Source: Cohnella terricola (GTDB lineage: Bacteria; Bacillota; Bacilli; Paenibacillales; Paenibacillaceae). From it: 64,000 bases of DNA. Below the pieces are notes generated by a model. It was not told where the DNA came from. It saw only the letters and a program-made list of their open reading frames with translations, and made no database searches. The translations under genes and the position numbers were made by a program. The stretch is taken from assembly GCF_007786475.1 (NCBI RefSeq), contig NZ_VNJJ01000015.1, positions 55,296 to 119,295 of the forward strand, written 5' to 3'. Below, one piece after another: positions 26,202-35,423 of this stretch (position 1 is its first letter; each line of letters begins with the position of its first letter).

Positions 26202-27050
26202 ATGACGCATGCTAAAGTTCGCCTCAAGGAAATCTCAGTTATTTTTCCCGGTCATAGCCAAAGCGAGATGGAGTGGAACAGAGCATTTAGAGCGCTTTTT
26301 ATGGAGATCCCGAATCAAAATCTTACCTTTTATCCCACAGTTCGAGATCACCAACCGATGACATCGTTCAGAACGAAAGCCGTGGGTTTTCTCGAGATTA
26401 AGTTACATACGACTACACCGATTTCTGCACGAATCGGAAAGCTAAACATTTTGAATAATGCGGATGCCCATGACCACTCGGAACCTCATCATTCGGAAAA
26501 GGCAGAAGTGAATCATTTAAGCCATTCGAATCCAAATACGATTCAGTCTGTTTACTCCAGATTGAAGGGGTATCTTGTAGGTATTGATCATACGGGAGTT
26601 AATATTCCAATGTCTATAATGTCTAGGGACAATTGGGAGCAATTATTAAGTGACCTATCCCCAATATCCAATCTGTACCGGTATCCGGGTGAAGAATGGC
26701 CGTTTATCATTCCCGCCAATGAGGAAGAGTTTCGTCATGATATCATTGATTTCACGGAGAATCGAAATCCGAAATTCGAATGGGTCTACGACAGGTATGC
26801 TTCCGTTCCTATTTTACAGTTTGCTCTAGTTACCGATCTGTCCAAACATGAGCTTGAGGAGGCATTCCCTGCTCCGATTGGGTTTGCGATTCCTGGACTT
26901 GAGGATATTTTCCGTAGTATTATCATCGACTCTCCATGGCGGGAGGATTTAGAGATACGATTCGATCTCTATTATAAACGCAACCAAAGCAATCCGACCG
27001 AATGGGAAACCGGAGAATGGTTGGTTAAAGAAGGCGGAAGAATCGTTTAG
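26202..27050 (+). CDS. Conserved-looking protein of unknown function
   Basis: 282 residues from ATG 26202, behind GAGGGAG. I do not recognise a family. It is a soluble mixed alpha/beta protein with a His-rich loop around residues 85-110 (NADAHDHSEPHHSEKAEVNHLSH), and the C-terminal half (WEQLLSDLSPISNLYRYPGE, then EWPFIIPANEEEFRHDI) is rich in aromatic residues. No signal peptide or membrane segment is seen. It has a strong promoter and an unusual leader hairpin. The His-rich loop could bind metal, and the Fur box is only about 180 bp away on the other side of the promoter, but its orientation suits the divergent binding-protein gene. The last 4 bp overlap the convergent gene. Confidence 0.6.
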   Translation: MTHAKVRLKEISVIFPGHSQSEMEWNRAFRALFMEIPNQNLTFYPTVRDHQPMTSFRTKAVGFLEIKLHTTTPISARIGKLNILNNADAHDHSEPHHSEKAEVNHLSHSNPNTIQSVYSRLKGYLVGIDHTGVNIPMSIMSRDNWEQLLSDLSPISNLYRYPGEEWPFIIPANEEEFRHDIIDFTENRNPKFEWVYDRYASVPILQFALVTDLSKHELEEAFPAPIGFAIPGLEDIFRSIIIDSPWREDLEIRFDLYYKRNQSNPTEWETGEWLVKEGGRIV

Positions 27051-28081
27051 CGGTCTTCCAATCGCTGCACGAATGCCTTCGGTTCGTCCAAGGCCAAATA
27101 AATAAACTTAACGGTGCGCGGCTGGAAGAGAAAACCTTGGATCTGCATCGGATGCGCGAGTTCTATCCGCACGTTGGGTGCAGAAAGCATAGGCATAGCC
27201 GAATCACGCTGTTCATTCCGGTCCGGACTGTACTCGGTTGAGCATGCAACATTGGCGATGGCGGTGAGAGGGATATCCGCCTGAATTCGCAAGCCGTATC
27301 GAAGCTTAAGATGGCCGGCGGCAAGTCTGACCGGTTGCAGGAAGGAAGCTCGGCTATCCGCCCAGATCAACGATAGAAGCCATAGGTCGGCGGCTGTCAT
27401 GATCCAAGCCGCCCAATGGGACCATTGTTGGAGCAGCAGATGCATAGCGACTCCTTCCAGAACGATAATCTTCGTGATGATCGCCGCATACAGCGTCTGG
27501 CTCGTCTTGCGGTGATAAGTAAAACTTGTCATGGAATCCTCGTTATCAGATTTCCTTTTTCTCCCCCATGAAAAAAATAGATGATACAGCATGCTCAGAT
27601 CATGAAGCAGGAAGTGGGCGAATTTCCCCTTGCCGACCCCTTCATACATCGCGATCCGTAGCGCCTCTCCGGTATCGGGCTCTTGCTTGGAGACCAGGCG
27701 GAAGCGCCGGACGAGCCGGTACACTGCTCTTAATTCATATCCGAGAATGGCAACTTCTAAGGCTATAATCACTGCCTCGACCGGCCAGACCGACTGCCAG
27801 ACCATGCCGCGCATGGACACAGGAAGCGCGACCCACGCAGCGATGGCGCCCGCTATTGGCCACGGTGCGACTTTGGCGATCGATTTTCCTTGAACCCGTA
27901 AGACGAATACCCAATATAAGAACGGGATGACCAGCATGAAATCGAACAGTATCGCGTAAACCAGGATAGGATCTTCCGCGAACGGCGCGGTCAGACGAAC
28001 AACCGCCGTATCCGTGATCAAGATCAGTGACACGAGAGCGATCAAAAAGTAAATGGAGCGTTTCGATTTAGCCGTAACCAT
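27047..28081 (-). CDS. Polytopic membrane protein of unknown function
   Basis: 344 residues from ATG 28081. Hydrophobic segments at about 10-30, 40-62, 72-92, 100-118, 200-220 and 225-245. The C-terminal 100 residues are cytosolic-looking (HLKLRYGLRIQADIPLTAIANV) and resemble a PH-like beta domain of the kind described in YdbS/bPH-type membrane proteins. No enzyme motif is visible. The stop codon overlaps the convergent gene's stop at 27047-27050, with no terminator between them, so antisense transcription is likely at this junction. Confidence 0.6.
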   Translation of the reverse strand: MVTAKSKRSIYFLIALVSLILITDTAVVRLTAPFAEDPILVYAILFDFMLVIPFLYWVFVLRVQGKSIAKVAPWPIAGAIAAWVALPVSMRGMVWQSVWPVEAVIIALEVAILGYELRAVYRLVRRFRLVSKQEPDTGEALRIAMYEGVGKGKFAHFLLHDLSMLYHLFFSWGRKRKSDNEDSMTSFTYHRKTSQTLYAAIITKIIVLEGVAMHLLLQQWSHWAAWIMTAADLWLLSLIWADSRASFLQPVRLAAGHLKLRYGLRIQADIPLTAIANVACSTEYSPDRNEQRDSAMPMLSAPNVRIELAHPMQIQGFLFQPRTVKFIYLALDEPKAFVQRLEDR

Positions 28082-28193
28082 GTATCAACCCGCCTTCGCT
28101 TAATGATGAAATGCCTAATTTCATTTTACTGGGAATTATGTAAACCCGGTATATTCTCAATGAACGATAAGTTGACGATTTGATGACGGAAAA

Positions 28194-28655
28194 GAGGGTG
28201 TCCCATAAGTCGCATTTCTACAATCGGACAGCAACAACCCTGCACCACCGAGCTTAACGGACATGCAGTACTTATTTGCCCGATGATGTACCGATTAGAA
28301 TTCTAACGGACTTGGCAGCAGCTAATCGCTTGAATTAGGCCGAAATCATGCTTTTCGAGGGCAATAAAGGCCCTGGTGTCCACTAAATTCCGGAAAACGC
28401 TGATTTCGTAGAAACAACGGCGCTGAAGTCCGTTAGCCATGCGGGTATGGACATACGAGCAGTGGCGGACACATGAACTTACCCGAGCCAGGCGTCGCGC
28501 GGCTATCCCTCGCAGACAATCTTCTAAGAATTGCAGCTGTGAACGCAAAAAATCGAGGAGCTAAGCGAAGACAACCGCTTAGCTCCTCGATTTCTTCTAA
28601 ATATCATCCTATTTTACTGCTGAGAGTGACCACAGATTGCTTTTGGGGCACCCTC
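28194..28655. mobile_element. MITE-like or degraded IS element with inverted ends
   Basis: The ends GAGGGTGTCCCATAAG (28194-28209) and CTTTTGGGGCACCCTC (28640-28655) are inverted repeats matching at 14 of 16 bases. The 462 bp between them hold no plausible gene, two copies of TAACGGAC about 49 bp apart (28255 and 28304), an inverted copy GTCCGTTA further on (about 28429), and an 18-bp stem-loop at 28550-28593. No clear target duplication is visible. The ends resemble those of IS families common in Paenibacillaceae, so a non-autonomous derivative is the best reading. Confidence 0.55.
28550..28593. terminator. Perfect 18-bp stem-loop inside the MITE-like element
   Basis: The arm at 28550-28567 (AAATCGAGG...AAGCG) pairs perfectly with 28576-28593; loop of eight bases. 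A-tract and T-tract flank it, so it can act as a bidirectional terminator, or it may be a structural part of the element. Confidence 0.6.
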
Positions 28656-28837
28656 ATTATTTTACCCCGGGTTCTGAAGCCCTGCATGCGGTGCGGATTT
28701 TGGAGATGCAAATGGACGAATCGGGGGGAGAGCGGCTAATATAGGAGGTATTGCTCGGCGGGAACCCTGACGGTTATGCCGGAGACGGCGACAATAAGGC
28801 ATCCATCCGGGCGCTGCAGAGGGGGAGAGACGGCGAA

Positions 28838-30607
28838 ATGAACCGTATCTACAAGAGAAGCTTGTTTGCCAGACTGCTCGTCTGGATGCTCGTCATGACG
28901 ACGATTCCGTTTATTCTGTCGAACGTCATATCCTATCGGTCGAACTATCGTACGCTTCAGGAGCATTCGATCGAGCTCAATCAGAATACGATGACCATCG
29001 GCATGGACAATATGAAAAAGTATTTGCAGGAGCTGAATCTATTGTCGGTATCCTGGTATGCCGACCCGGACTTTGCGAGGTATGTGTGGAAAAACATGAC
29101 TCGCTTCGAGCGTAATATGTACATTCAGAGAAAACTGAACGAGACGTACAGCAGGCGTCCAGAAATCAAGATGGTCAACTTCTATGATAGGGGCACCGGA
29201 CAGCATTTTCAGCTCGATAATTTGATGGGCAACGATCGCTGGCAGACGGTACTGCCCCCTGCGAACGAAAAAGAATGGGACAGTGTGGCGAATTACGAGA
29301 CGAAGCAACTGGGCAACGAGCGGTTTCTCGCTTTTCACAAGAAGCTGATCGATTATCCGAATTCGACGGTGATCGGTCTTCTGTCGATCTATGTGTCCTT
29401 GGACGAGTTGGAGAGGCTGAACCGGCAGCTTTTCGATTCCGCCAGTGAAACGATGTTTCTGTTCGTTGACCGCAACAATCAGATGCTGTATTCGTCGGCG
29501 AGCGAATTGAAGCAGCTGGATTCCATGGATACAATCGCAACCGACCCGTCGAAGTCAAAGGGCTACAGCTTCGGTAAACTGAACGGTAAGAGCGGCGTGT
29601 ACGTGTACATTCGCGACCAGTACCTGGGCGTGCCGTTAACAAGTCTCAAATTTATTTCAGCGGCAGCGATCAATAAAGTAGCCAGAAATACGTTGAACCA
29701 GACGATCGCCATACAGGCCGCCGCCGTTGCGTGTGTCATCTTGTTCGCGCTTCTCCTATCCTACTCCATTACGGTTCCGATCAAGCGGCTTGTGCACAAC
29801 GTATCCCGGGTAGGAATCGGCATGTTTGACGGCGTCAAATTTAATGCTCGGGAGGACGAGATCGGCATTCTGGAGCAACGCTTCGAAAGCATGGTGCACA
29901 ACCTGAAAGAGATGATCATCAAGGACTACCAGCAGAAGCTTGAAGTATCGACCGCGCGATTGAAAATGTTGCAGGCCCAGATTAACCCGCATTTTTTGTA
30001 CAACACGCTGCAATCGATTTCTACGCTTGCGCTGCGTTATCGGGCGGAAGAAATTAACGACAGAATATCGGAGCTTGGCTTCATTCTGCGTTATAGCATG
30101 GATATGAAAACCGAAATCGTTCCGCTGGGCAAGGAAGTCGAGCATATCGAGCATTACCTGTCCCTTCAGGAAAACAGATTCAAGAACAAGCTTTCATACC
30201 GAATTTCATGCGAGTCAGAGGCGGAAAATGTAACCGTCCCCAAAATGATCCTGCAGCCGCTCGTGGAGAACAGCATCATCCACGGCATCGAGAACGGGAT
30301 TGGCGCGGGTTTCATTCATGTGGATATTGCCTTGAATTCCGGACTGACGATCCGCATCGTCGATAATGGCAAAGGCCTCGAGGATGGCACGATCGAGCTG
30401 CTCAAAAAAAGATACGCCATCCACCACGTTCAGGATTGGGAGGGCGGAGGCATCGGCTTAATGAACGTGCTGCAACGGCTGTGGATTCGTTACGGCGACT
30501 CGTTCGAATGGCAGATTAGCAGCGTTCCCTACGACAAAACGGAAATTACTTTGACGATTCCCCTTGAGGAGGCAATTCAGAATGAAACTATTGATTGTGG
30601 ACGATGA
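28838..30607 (+). CDS. YesM-type sensor histidine kinase
   Basis: 589 residues from ATG 28838 (GGGGGAGAG upstream; a TTG at 28751 is also in frame but only 2 bp from its AGGAGG). Transmembrane helices at about 12-32 and 272-292 frame an extracytoplasmic sensor domain; a HAMP region follows; then the His_kinase domain with QAQINPHFLYNTLQSI (His is the phosphorylation site) and the HATPase domain with VDNGKGLEDG and GGIGLMNVLQRL. It overlaps the response regulator gene by 26 bp. The downstream sugar ABC genes suggest that it senses an extracellular oligosaccharide, as YesM-type kinases do, perhaps through the binding protein. Confidence 0.9.
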   Translation: MNRIYKRSLFARLLVWMLVMTTIPFILSNVISYRSNYRTLQEHSIELNQNTMTIGMDNMKKYLQELNLLSVSWYADPDFARYVWKNMTRFERNMYIQRKLNETYSRRPEIKMVNFYDRGTGQHFQLDNLMGNDRWQTVLPPANEKEWDSVANYETKQLGNERFLAFHKKLIDYPNSTVIGLLSIYVSLDELERLNRQLFDSASETMFLFVDRNNQMLYSSASELKQLDSMDTIATDPSKSKGYSFGKLNGKSGVYVYIRDQYLGVPLTSLKFISAAAINKVARNTLNQTIAIQAAAVACVILFALLLSYSITVPIKRLVHNVSRVGIGMFDGVKFNAREDEIGILEQRFESMVHNLKEMIIKDYQQKLEVSTARLKMLQAQINPHFLYNTLQSISTLALRYRAEEINDRISELGFILRYSMDMKTEIVPLGKEVEHIEHYLSLQENRFKNKLSYRISCESEAENVTVPKMILQPLVENSIIHGIENGIGAGFIHVDIALNSGLTIRIVDNGKGLEDGTIELLKKRYAIHHVQDWEGGGIGLMNVLQRLWIRYGDSFEWQISSVPYDKTEITLTIPLEEAIQNETIDCGR

Positions 30608-32156
30608 GCAGCATGTCCGGGAGGGCATCGAGCTGTCGATATCGGCCGAGAAATTCGGCATAACGGACATTCTGATGGCCGAGAACGGTCTGGAGGCGCT
30701 AGAGCTGATCAAGATCAGCAAACCGGCCGTCGTATTCTGCGATATGAAAATGCCGATGATGAACGGAATCGAGCTGCTGGAGAAAATAAGGGAGTTGCAG
30801 CCGAACACGCAGGTCATCGTTATTAGCGGGTACAGCGATTTCGAATATACGCGGGCGGCGATCAAAGCGAACGGTGTGGACTATATTCTAAAGCCGTTTC
30901 ACAGGAAAGAGCTTGAAGAAGCACTGCAAAAAGCCGTTAACGCCTGGAACGAGCTGGAGTCCAAAAAGCAGTCGGAAACGGAGCACGGACACATCGTCCG
31001 CAAGGCGGACGCGATGCTAGACGAGAAGAAGCTGGCTTCCTACGCGAGAGGGGAAAGTCAGCTTAACGACGCAGTCAGGCGGTTGTTCGCCAAGCACGGC
31101 TTGTCTGAGCAGGCTCTGAGCATTGCCGTCATTTTGCCTCGCAAAAGAATGGACATTGTGGGTAGTCGATTTGAAATGGACGAGGAGCTCTTTTTCTTCG
31201 CGGTCGATAACATCGCCCGGGATGCGATAGGAGAACGCCCGAATTACTTGTGCAGGCTGAACGACTATCAGTGGCTGATCATAGTGGGAGCGAATTCGCC
31301 GGTGCAGAGAACCCTCGATCCGTCGTTCGACCGTGTTAGGCGAGCCTGGAAGACGACGCTTGGGCTGGACGTGCTGATTGGGCAATGTCCCAGAGCGTGC
31401 AGTGCCACGGAGCTTGTTCAAGCGATCGGGGAGGCGAAAAACGAGTTGCTGGGCTGCGATGTGCTGTCGGGCAAGGCGATGCTCTCGAAAGCTTCGTCCA
31501 CTCCGGAAATTCCTCCGTTCATGAACCAGCAATTATTACTGCAAACGGCGATCGATGCGGGGAATAAGCGTTTTGTGCTGGACATCGTCGGAAAGTACGG
31601 AGACAGTCTGCGGGCGCAGGGGACGCTTGCACTCAAGTCGCTGCAAATCTGTTCTTTGGAGGCGAATTTACTGCTCAGCAGGTTGGCGGCCAAGCAATCG
31701 GGAGCTTCGCCGGTTCCTAACTTGCCGCTCTGGATCAGCGATCTGGAGGAATGGGAGAAAATGCTGCTGCAGCAGTTCTGGGTATTGCTGGAGACAACGA
31801 ATTCGTCGTTTGCCGGGAATAAAGAAATCGAAGCGATTCGGGAGTATTTGAACCATCATTTTCACGAGGACATCTCGTTCTCGACATTGTCGGAGAAGTT
31901 CCATCTTAGCCCGCAATATATTTCCAAGAAGTTCAAGGAAACGTACAATACGACAGTGATTTCGTATTTGACGGAATTGAAAATCGAGAAAGCCGAAGCT
32001 TTGCTGGCCAATACGAATATGCCGGTGGCTCAAATCGCTAACCAGCTTGGCTACGACGACGAGAACTACTTCAGCAAAGTGTTCAAGAAGCAGACGGGGA
32101 TGTCGCCGCTTCGCTATCGCAAGGTTCGACAACAAACGCAAATATTCCCTATTTAG
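30582..32156 (+). CDS. YesN-type response regulator with AraC DNA-binding domain
   Basis: 524 residues from ATG 30582, GAGGAGGC 8 bp before it; the start lies inside the kinase gene. The receiver domain (1-125) has acidic pocket DDE (7-9), phosphorylatable D54 in VVFCDMKMP and K in YILKPF. A long middle region (130-400) of the YesN type follows, then two AraC helix-turn-helix motifs (about 425-520; FSTLSEKFHLSPQYISKKFK and VAQIANQLGYDDENYFSKVF). It should activate the following binding-protein/permease/glucosidase genes when phosphorylated. Confidence 0.9.
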   Translation: MKLLIVDDEQHVREGIELSISAEKFGITDILMAENGLEALELIKISKPAVVFCDMKMPMMNGIELLEKIRELQPNTQVIVISGYSDFEYTRAAIKANGVDYILKPFHRKELEEALQKAVNAWNELESKKQSETEHGHIVRKADAMLDEKKLASYARGESQLNDAVRRLFAKHGLSEQALSIAVILPRKRMDIVGSRFEMDEELFFFAVDNIARDAIGERPNYLCRLNDYQWLIIVGANSPVQRTLDPSFDRVRRAWKTTLGLDVLIGQCPRACSATELVQAIGEAKNELLGCDVLSGKAMLSKASSTPEIPPFMNQQLLLQTAIDAGNKRFVLDIVGKYGDSLRAQGTLALKSLQICSLEANLLLSRLAAKQSGASPVPNLPLWISDLEEWEKMLLQQFWVLLETTNSSFAGNKEIEAIREYLNHHFHEDISFSTLSEKFHLSPQYISKKFKETYNTTVISYLTELKIEKAEALLANTNMPVAQIANQLGYDDENYFSKVFKKQTGMSPLRYRKVRQQTQIFPI

Positions 32157-32239
32157 GCGAGGATATTCCCTGCCAAGCCGTATTGTAAGCGGTTAGAATA
32201 AAGCTGCATAACACCACATCATGTTCTGGGGGAGTCGTA

Positions 32240-33523
32240 ATGAGAAAGTCGTTATCCAGCTTTACCGTTCTTGCTTTGGGCGCTGGCTTGCTTGCCGGAT
32301 GCGGCCAGGGAGACTCTAAGCCGTCGAGCAATGCTTCGGAGACGAAGCCAGCCACGGGAGACAAAAAGATCGTGCTCAAGCTGCTGCAAGGCAAGCCTGA
32401 AATCGCCGACAAGACAAAGCAGATGTTGGCCGATTACCAGGCGGAGAATCCCAATGTAACGATCGAGCCGGAAATCACCGTTGACGTTCAAACGCGGCTC
32501 AAGACGCTGTTTGCGGCGGGAGAAGCGCCGGACATTTTCTTCGTCAAAGGGTATACCGATATGGGACTGTGGCGCGATCGTCTCGTTGATCTGTCGGATG
32601 AGCCTTGGATGAGTAAAGTGCTGCCGACGACCCTTCCCGGCATGACGTTCGACGATAAGAAGTACGGGTTCCCAATTTCCATCGAAGGATACGGCTTCAT
32701 CTACAACAAGGATCTGTTCGCCAAAGCCGGAATCGACAAAGTTCCGACAACGATCACAGAGCTGGAACAGGTGAACGAGAAGCTGAAGGCTGCGGGCATC
32801 GTCTCTTACTCCGAAGCTTATAAAGAATGGTGGACTCTTGGACAGCATCTGCTGAGTCTTCCGTTCGCTTATACGCCGGACCCTGCCGGATATGCCAAAC
32901 AGCTGAACGACGGTTCCGCCAAAATTAAGGACAATCCGATGATAGACGGATTTTTCAAGGTGCTGGATATGACCGTGAAATACGGATCGGGCGTAGAGTC
33001 TCTCGGCGTTAGCTACGATACGGAAATCGCGAACTTCGCAACAGGCAAAGTCGCCATGATCCAGCAAGGCGTCTGGGCGCTGCAGCCGATTCTTAAAGTG
33101 AATCCGGACGTGAACATGGGCATGTTCCCCATTCCGCTGACCGACAATGCCGAAGATACGAGAATTCCGATCAGCGTGCCGAACTACTACGGAGTCAACA
33201 AGGAATCCAAAAACGTCGAAGAAGCGAAGAAGTTCCTGAATTGGATTCATGAGAACGGTCAGAAATATTTGGTCGATTCGTTCCAGTTCGTTCCGGCCTT
33301 CTCCGATCTGCAAGCGACGGATCAGCTTGGACCGCTCGCCGCGGACATGAACGAATACGTGAAGAACGATCGAATCATTCCTTTCGCCTTCTTCCTGTGG
33401 CCGGCTCCAGGCATCCAGACCCAATTCGTGAAGCCGCTGCAAGCCTACGTCGGCGAGCAGTTGAACAAAGAGCAAGCGCTGGACGAAATCCAGAAGATCT
33501 GGACCGGCGCCGTAAAGAAGTAA
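32240..33523 (+). CDS. Sugar ABC transporter substrate-binding lipoprotein (family 1)
   Basis: 427 residues from ATG 32240 behind GGGGGAG. The signal with lipobox LAGC (MRKSLSSFTVLALGAGLLAGC) is followed by the type I extracellular solute-binding fold (MalE-like): LLQGKPEIADKTKQMLADYQ, FAAGEAPDIFFVKGY and IEGYGFIYNKDLFAKAGI are the typical segments. It captures an oligosaccharide, probably an alpha-glucoside given the oligo-1,6-glucosidase three genes on. A stable hairpin between this gene and the first permease (33567-33611) is likely to raise its mRNA relative to the permeases. A weak cre-like sequence, TGTAAGCGGTTAGA, lies at 32184-32197. Confidence 0.9.
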   Translation: MRKSLSSFTVLALGAGLLAGCGQGDSKPSSNASETKPATGDKKIVLKLLQGKPEIADKTKQMLADYQAENPNVTIEPEITVDVQTRLKTLFAAGEAPDIFFVKGYTDMGLWRDRLVDLSDEPWMSKVLPTTLPGMTFDDKKYGFPISIEGYGFIYNKDLFAKAGIDKVPTTITELEQVNEKLKAAGIVSYSEAYKEWWTLGQHLLSLPFAYTPDPAGYAKQLNDGSAKIKDNPMIDGFFKVLDMTVKYGSGVESLGVSYDTEIANFATGKVAMIQQGVWALQPILKVNPDVNMGMFPIPLTDNAEDTRIPISVPNYYGVNKESKNVEEAKKFLNWIHENGQKYLVDSFQFVPAFSDLQATDQLGPLAADMNEYVKNDRIIPFAFFLWPAPGIQTQFVKPLQAYVGEQLNKEQALDEIQKIWTGAVKK

Positions 33524-33566
33524 AAGCGTAAACCGGGCGTTGTTATGCGCCCGATCGGCAATCAAG

Positions 33567-33611
33567 GCAGTCGCTGCGGCGGTTCGGAATATCCGCCGCC
33601 GCAGCGGCTGC
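33567..33611 (+). other. Stable intercistronic hairpin between binding protein and permease
   Basis: CGCTGCGGCGG (33572-33582) pairs perfectly with CCGCCGCAGCG (33596-33606), extended outward by one wobble and four more pairs to 33567-33611. There is no U-tract, so it is more likely an mRNA 3-prime stabiliser than a terminator. Confidence 0.7.
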
Positions 33612-33644
33612 GCAAGGTTAAAGCGGGAAAAAGAGGTGCTTTTC

Positions 33645-34520
33645 ATGACGCCAACGATTAAAAAACGGCTCGTCTACGCGACATTCGTCACTCCGGCCGT
33701 TCTGTTGTTCGCACTGATCATTATGCTTCCTTTCGCTCGGGCGATCGTATTCTCGTTCCAGGATTGGGACGGCATCAGCAGCGATATCAAATGGATCGGG
33801 TGGGAGAACTACACGGCGATCTTTCAAGATACGGCGTACCTGAAGTCCTTCGGGTTCACGCTGAAGTATGTGGCTGTCAGTACGTTATTGGTAAATCTTA
33901 TAGGATTTTCATTGGCTATAGTTTTGAACATGAAGCTGAAGACGAAAAACGCGCTCAGAACGGTCTTTTTCATGCCCCATGTCATCGGGACGCTCATTAT
34001 CGGCTTCATCTGGCAATTTATTATTTCCCAAGCGTTCCCGCAAATCGCGGAATGGACGGGCTTGCACATCTTCGAGGTCAACTGGCTGAGCTATCCCGGC
34101 TACGCTTTCTGGGCGCTGATTATGGTCAGCGTATGGTATAACGCCGGCTACTTCATGGTCATATATATCGCCGCACTGCAAGGCATCTCCAACGAACTGC
34201 TGGAGGCGGCGGAGATTGACGGCGTCAATCGCTGGCAAAAAATGTGGCATATCGTGCTGCCGCTTGTGCGCAACGCATTTACGATCTGCTTGTTCCTGGC
34301 GATTACGAGCGGGTTCAAAGTATTCGATCTGAACTTGGCCTTGACGAAGGGCGGACCGTTCGGTTCGACGGAATCGCTGGCGCTGCATATTTATCAGGAT
34401 GCATTCGCGAATAACAACTATACGCTGGCTTCGACGAAAGCGATTCTGTTCTTCATCGTGCTCGGATCGATTACGCTTATTCAAGTGTTTGTCATGAAAC
34501 GGAAGGAGGTCGAGGCGTAA
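33645..34520 (+). CDS. Sugar ABC transporter permease (MalF-type)
   Basis: 291 residues from ATG 33645 behind AAGAGGTG; the open frame further upstream runs through the hairpin and is not credible. Six transmembrane helices; the conserved EAA loop is ELLEAAEIDGVNRWQKMWHIVLP (start near residue 185), which contacts the ATPase. It overlaps the next gene by one base (TAATG). No ATPase gene is encoded here, so a shared MsmX-type ATPase elsewhere is expected. Confidence 0.9.
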   Translation: MTPTIKKRLVYATFVTPAVLLFALIIMLPFARAIVFSFQDWDGISSDIKWIGWENYTAIFQDTAYLKSFGFTLKYVAVSTLLVNLIGFSLAIVLNMKLKTKNALRTVFFMPHVIGTLIIGFIWQFIISQAFPQIAEWTGLHIFEVNWLSYPGYAFWALIMVSVWYNAGYFMVIYIAALQGISNELLEAAEIDGVNRWQKMWHIVLPLVRNAFTICLFLAITSGFKVFDLNLALTKGGPFGSTESLALHIYQDAFANNNYTLASTKAILFFIVLGSITLIQVFVMKRKEVEA

Positions 34521-35350
34521 TGAAGGAACGCTACAGCAGCGGCAAGCTGGTTCTTGAGCTGTTCATGGTCGTGCTGGGCTTGATCGTTCTTGTCCCACTC
34601 TATCTCGTATTCATCAACGCATTCAAGCGGTACGACGAAATCTTGACCTCGGCCGCTTCGTTTCCGCAGGCGTTTCAATTCGACAACTTCGCCACGGTAT
34701 GGCAAGAGATGAGATTTCCATCCGTATTCGGCAACTCGCTCGTCATTACGGTGTTCAGCGTACTCGGCATTCTATTGTTCAGTTCGGCCGCGGCTTATCA
34801 GCTCGTTCGCCGTCCGGGCAAAGTCAGCAACGTGATCTTTCTCGCCATTCTGTCGGCCATGATCATTCCGTTTCAAACGATGATGATTCCGCTGCTCATG
34901 GTGGCCAAAGACTTCCACATGATCAACAATCTGCCCGGCATCATTATCATGTACTGGGGCTTCGGAATTCCGCTGGCGCTCTTTCTGTATCACGGGTTCA
35001 TTAAAGGCGTTCCCGTGGAGCTGGAAGAGGCGGCAACGATTGACGGCAGCAATACGTTCGGCGTATACTTCCGCATTCTGCTTCCGCTGCTGAAGCCGAT
35101 TACGGTGACAATTGCGATATTGCATACGCTCTGGATCTGGAACGACTTCTTGCTGCCATACGTCGTGCTGAATTCGAAGGCGGTTCAGACGATTCCGCTC
35201 GCCTCTTACATTTACTTCGGTGAATATATGAACCAATGGCATCTCGCACTGGCGGCGATGGCGCTGGCAGTCGTCCCGATTATCGTCTTCTTCCTGTTCA
35301 TGCAGCGCTATATTATTCAAGGCATTACGGCTGGCGCGGTCAAAGGCTAA
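34520..35350 (+). CDS. Sugar ABC transporter permease (MalG-type)
   Basis: 276 residues from ATG 34520, sharing the A of the upstream TAA. Six transmembrane helices; EAA loop VELEEAATIDGSNTFGVYFR, and the C-terminus QRYIIQGITAGAVKG typical of CUT1 sugar permeases. It forms the transport channel with the previous permease. The glucosidase gene starts 73 bp downstream, so transport and hydrolysis are probably co-transcribed. Confidence 0.9.
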   Translation: MKERYSSGKLVLELFMVVLGLIVLVPLYLVFINAFKRYDEILTSAASFPQAFQFDNFATVWQEMRFPSVFGNSLVITVFSVLGILLFSSAAAYQLVRRPGKVSNVIFLAILSAMIIPFQTMMIPLLMVAKDFHMINNLPGIIIMYWGFGIPLALFLYHGFIKGVPVELEEAATIDGSNTFGVYFRILLPLLKPITVTIAILHTLWIWNDFLLPYVVLNSKAVQTIPLASYIYFGEYMNQWHLALAAMALAVVPIIVFFLFMQRYIIQGITAGAVKG

Positions 35351-35423
35351 GGTCGGAAACAAGAGATTCGATAAAACGATAAAAACAGAGACAGAGAACG
35401 GATTAGAGAGGAGCAAGACGGAG

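Noticed and set aside
28473..28739. 88-codon open frame crossing the end of the MITE-like element
   Set aside because: It runs through the 18-bp hairpin and inverted end and has no ribosome site or protein features.
32252..33646. 464-codon open frame on the minus strand
   Set aside because: Antisense shadow of the sugar-binding protein gene; no family features or start signals.
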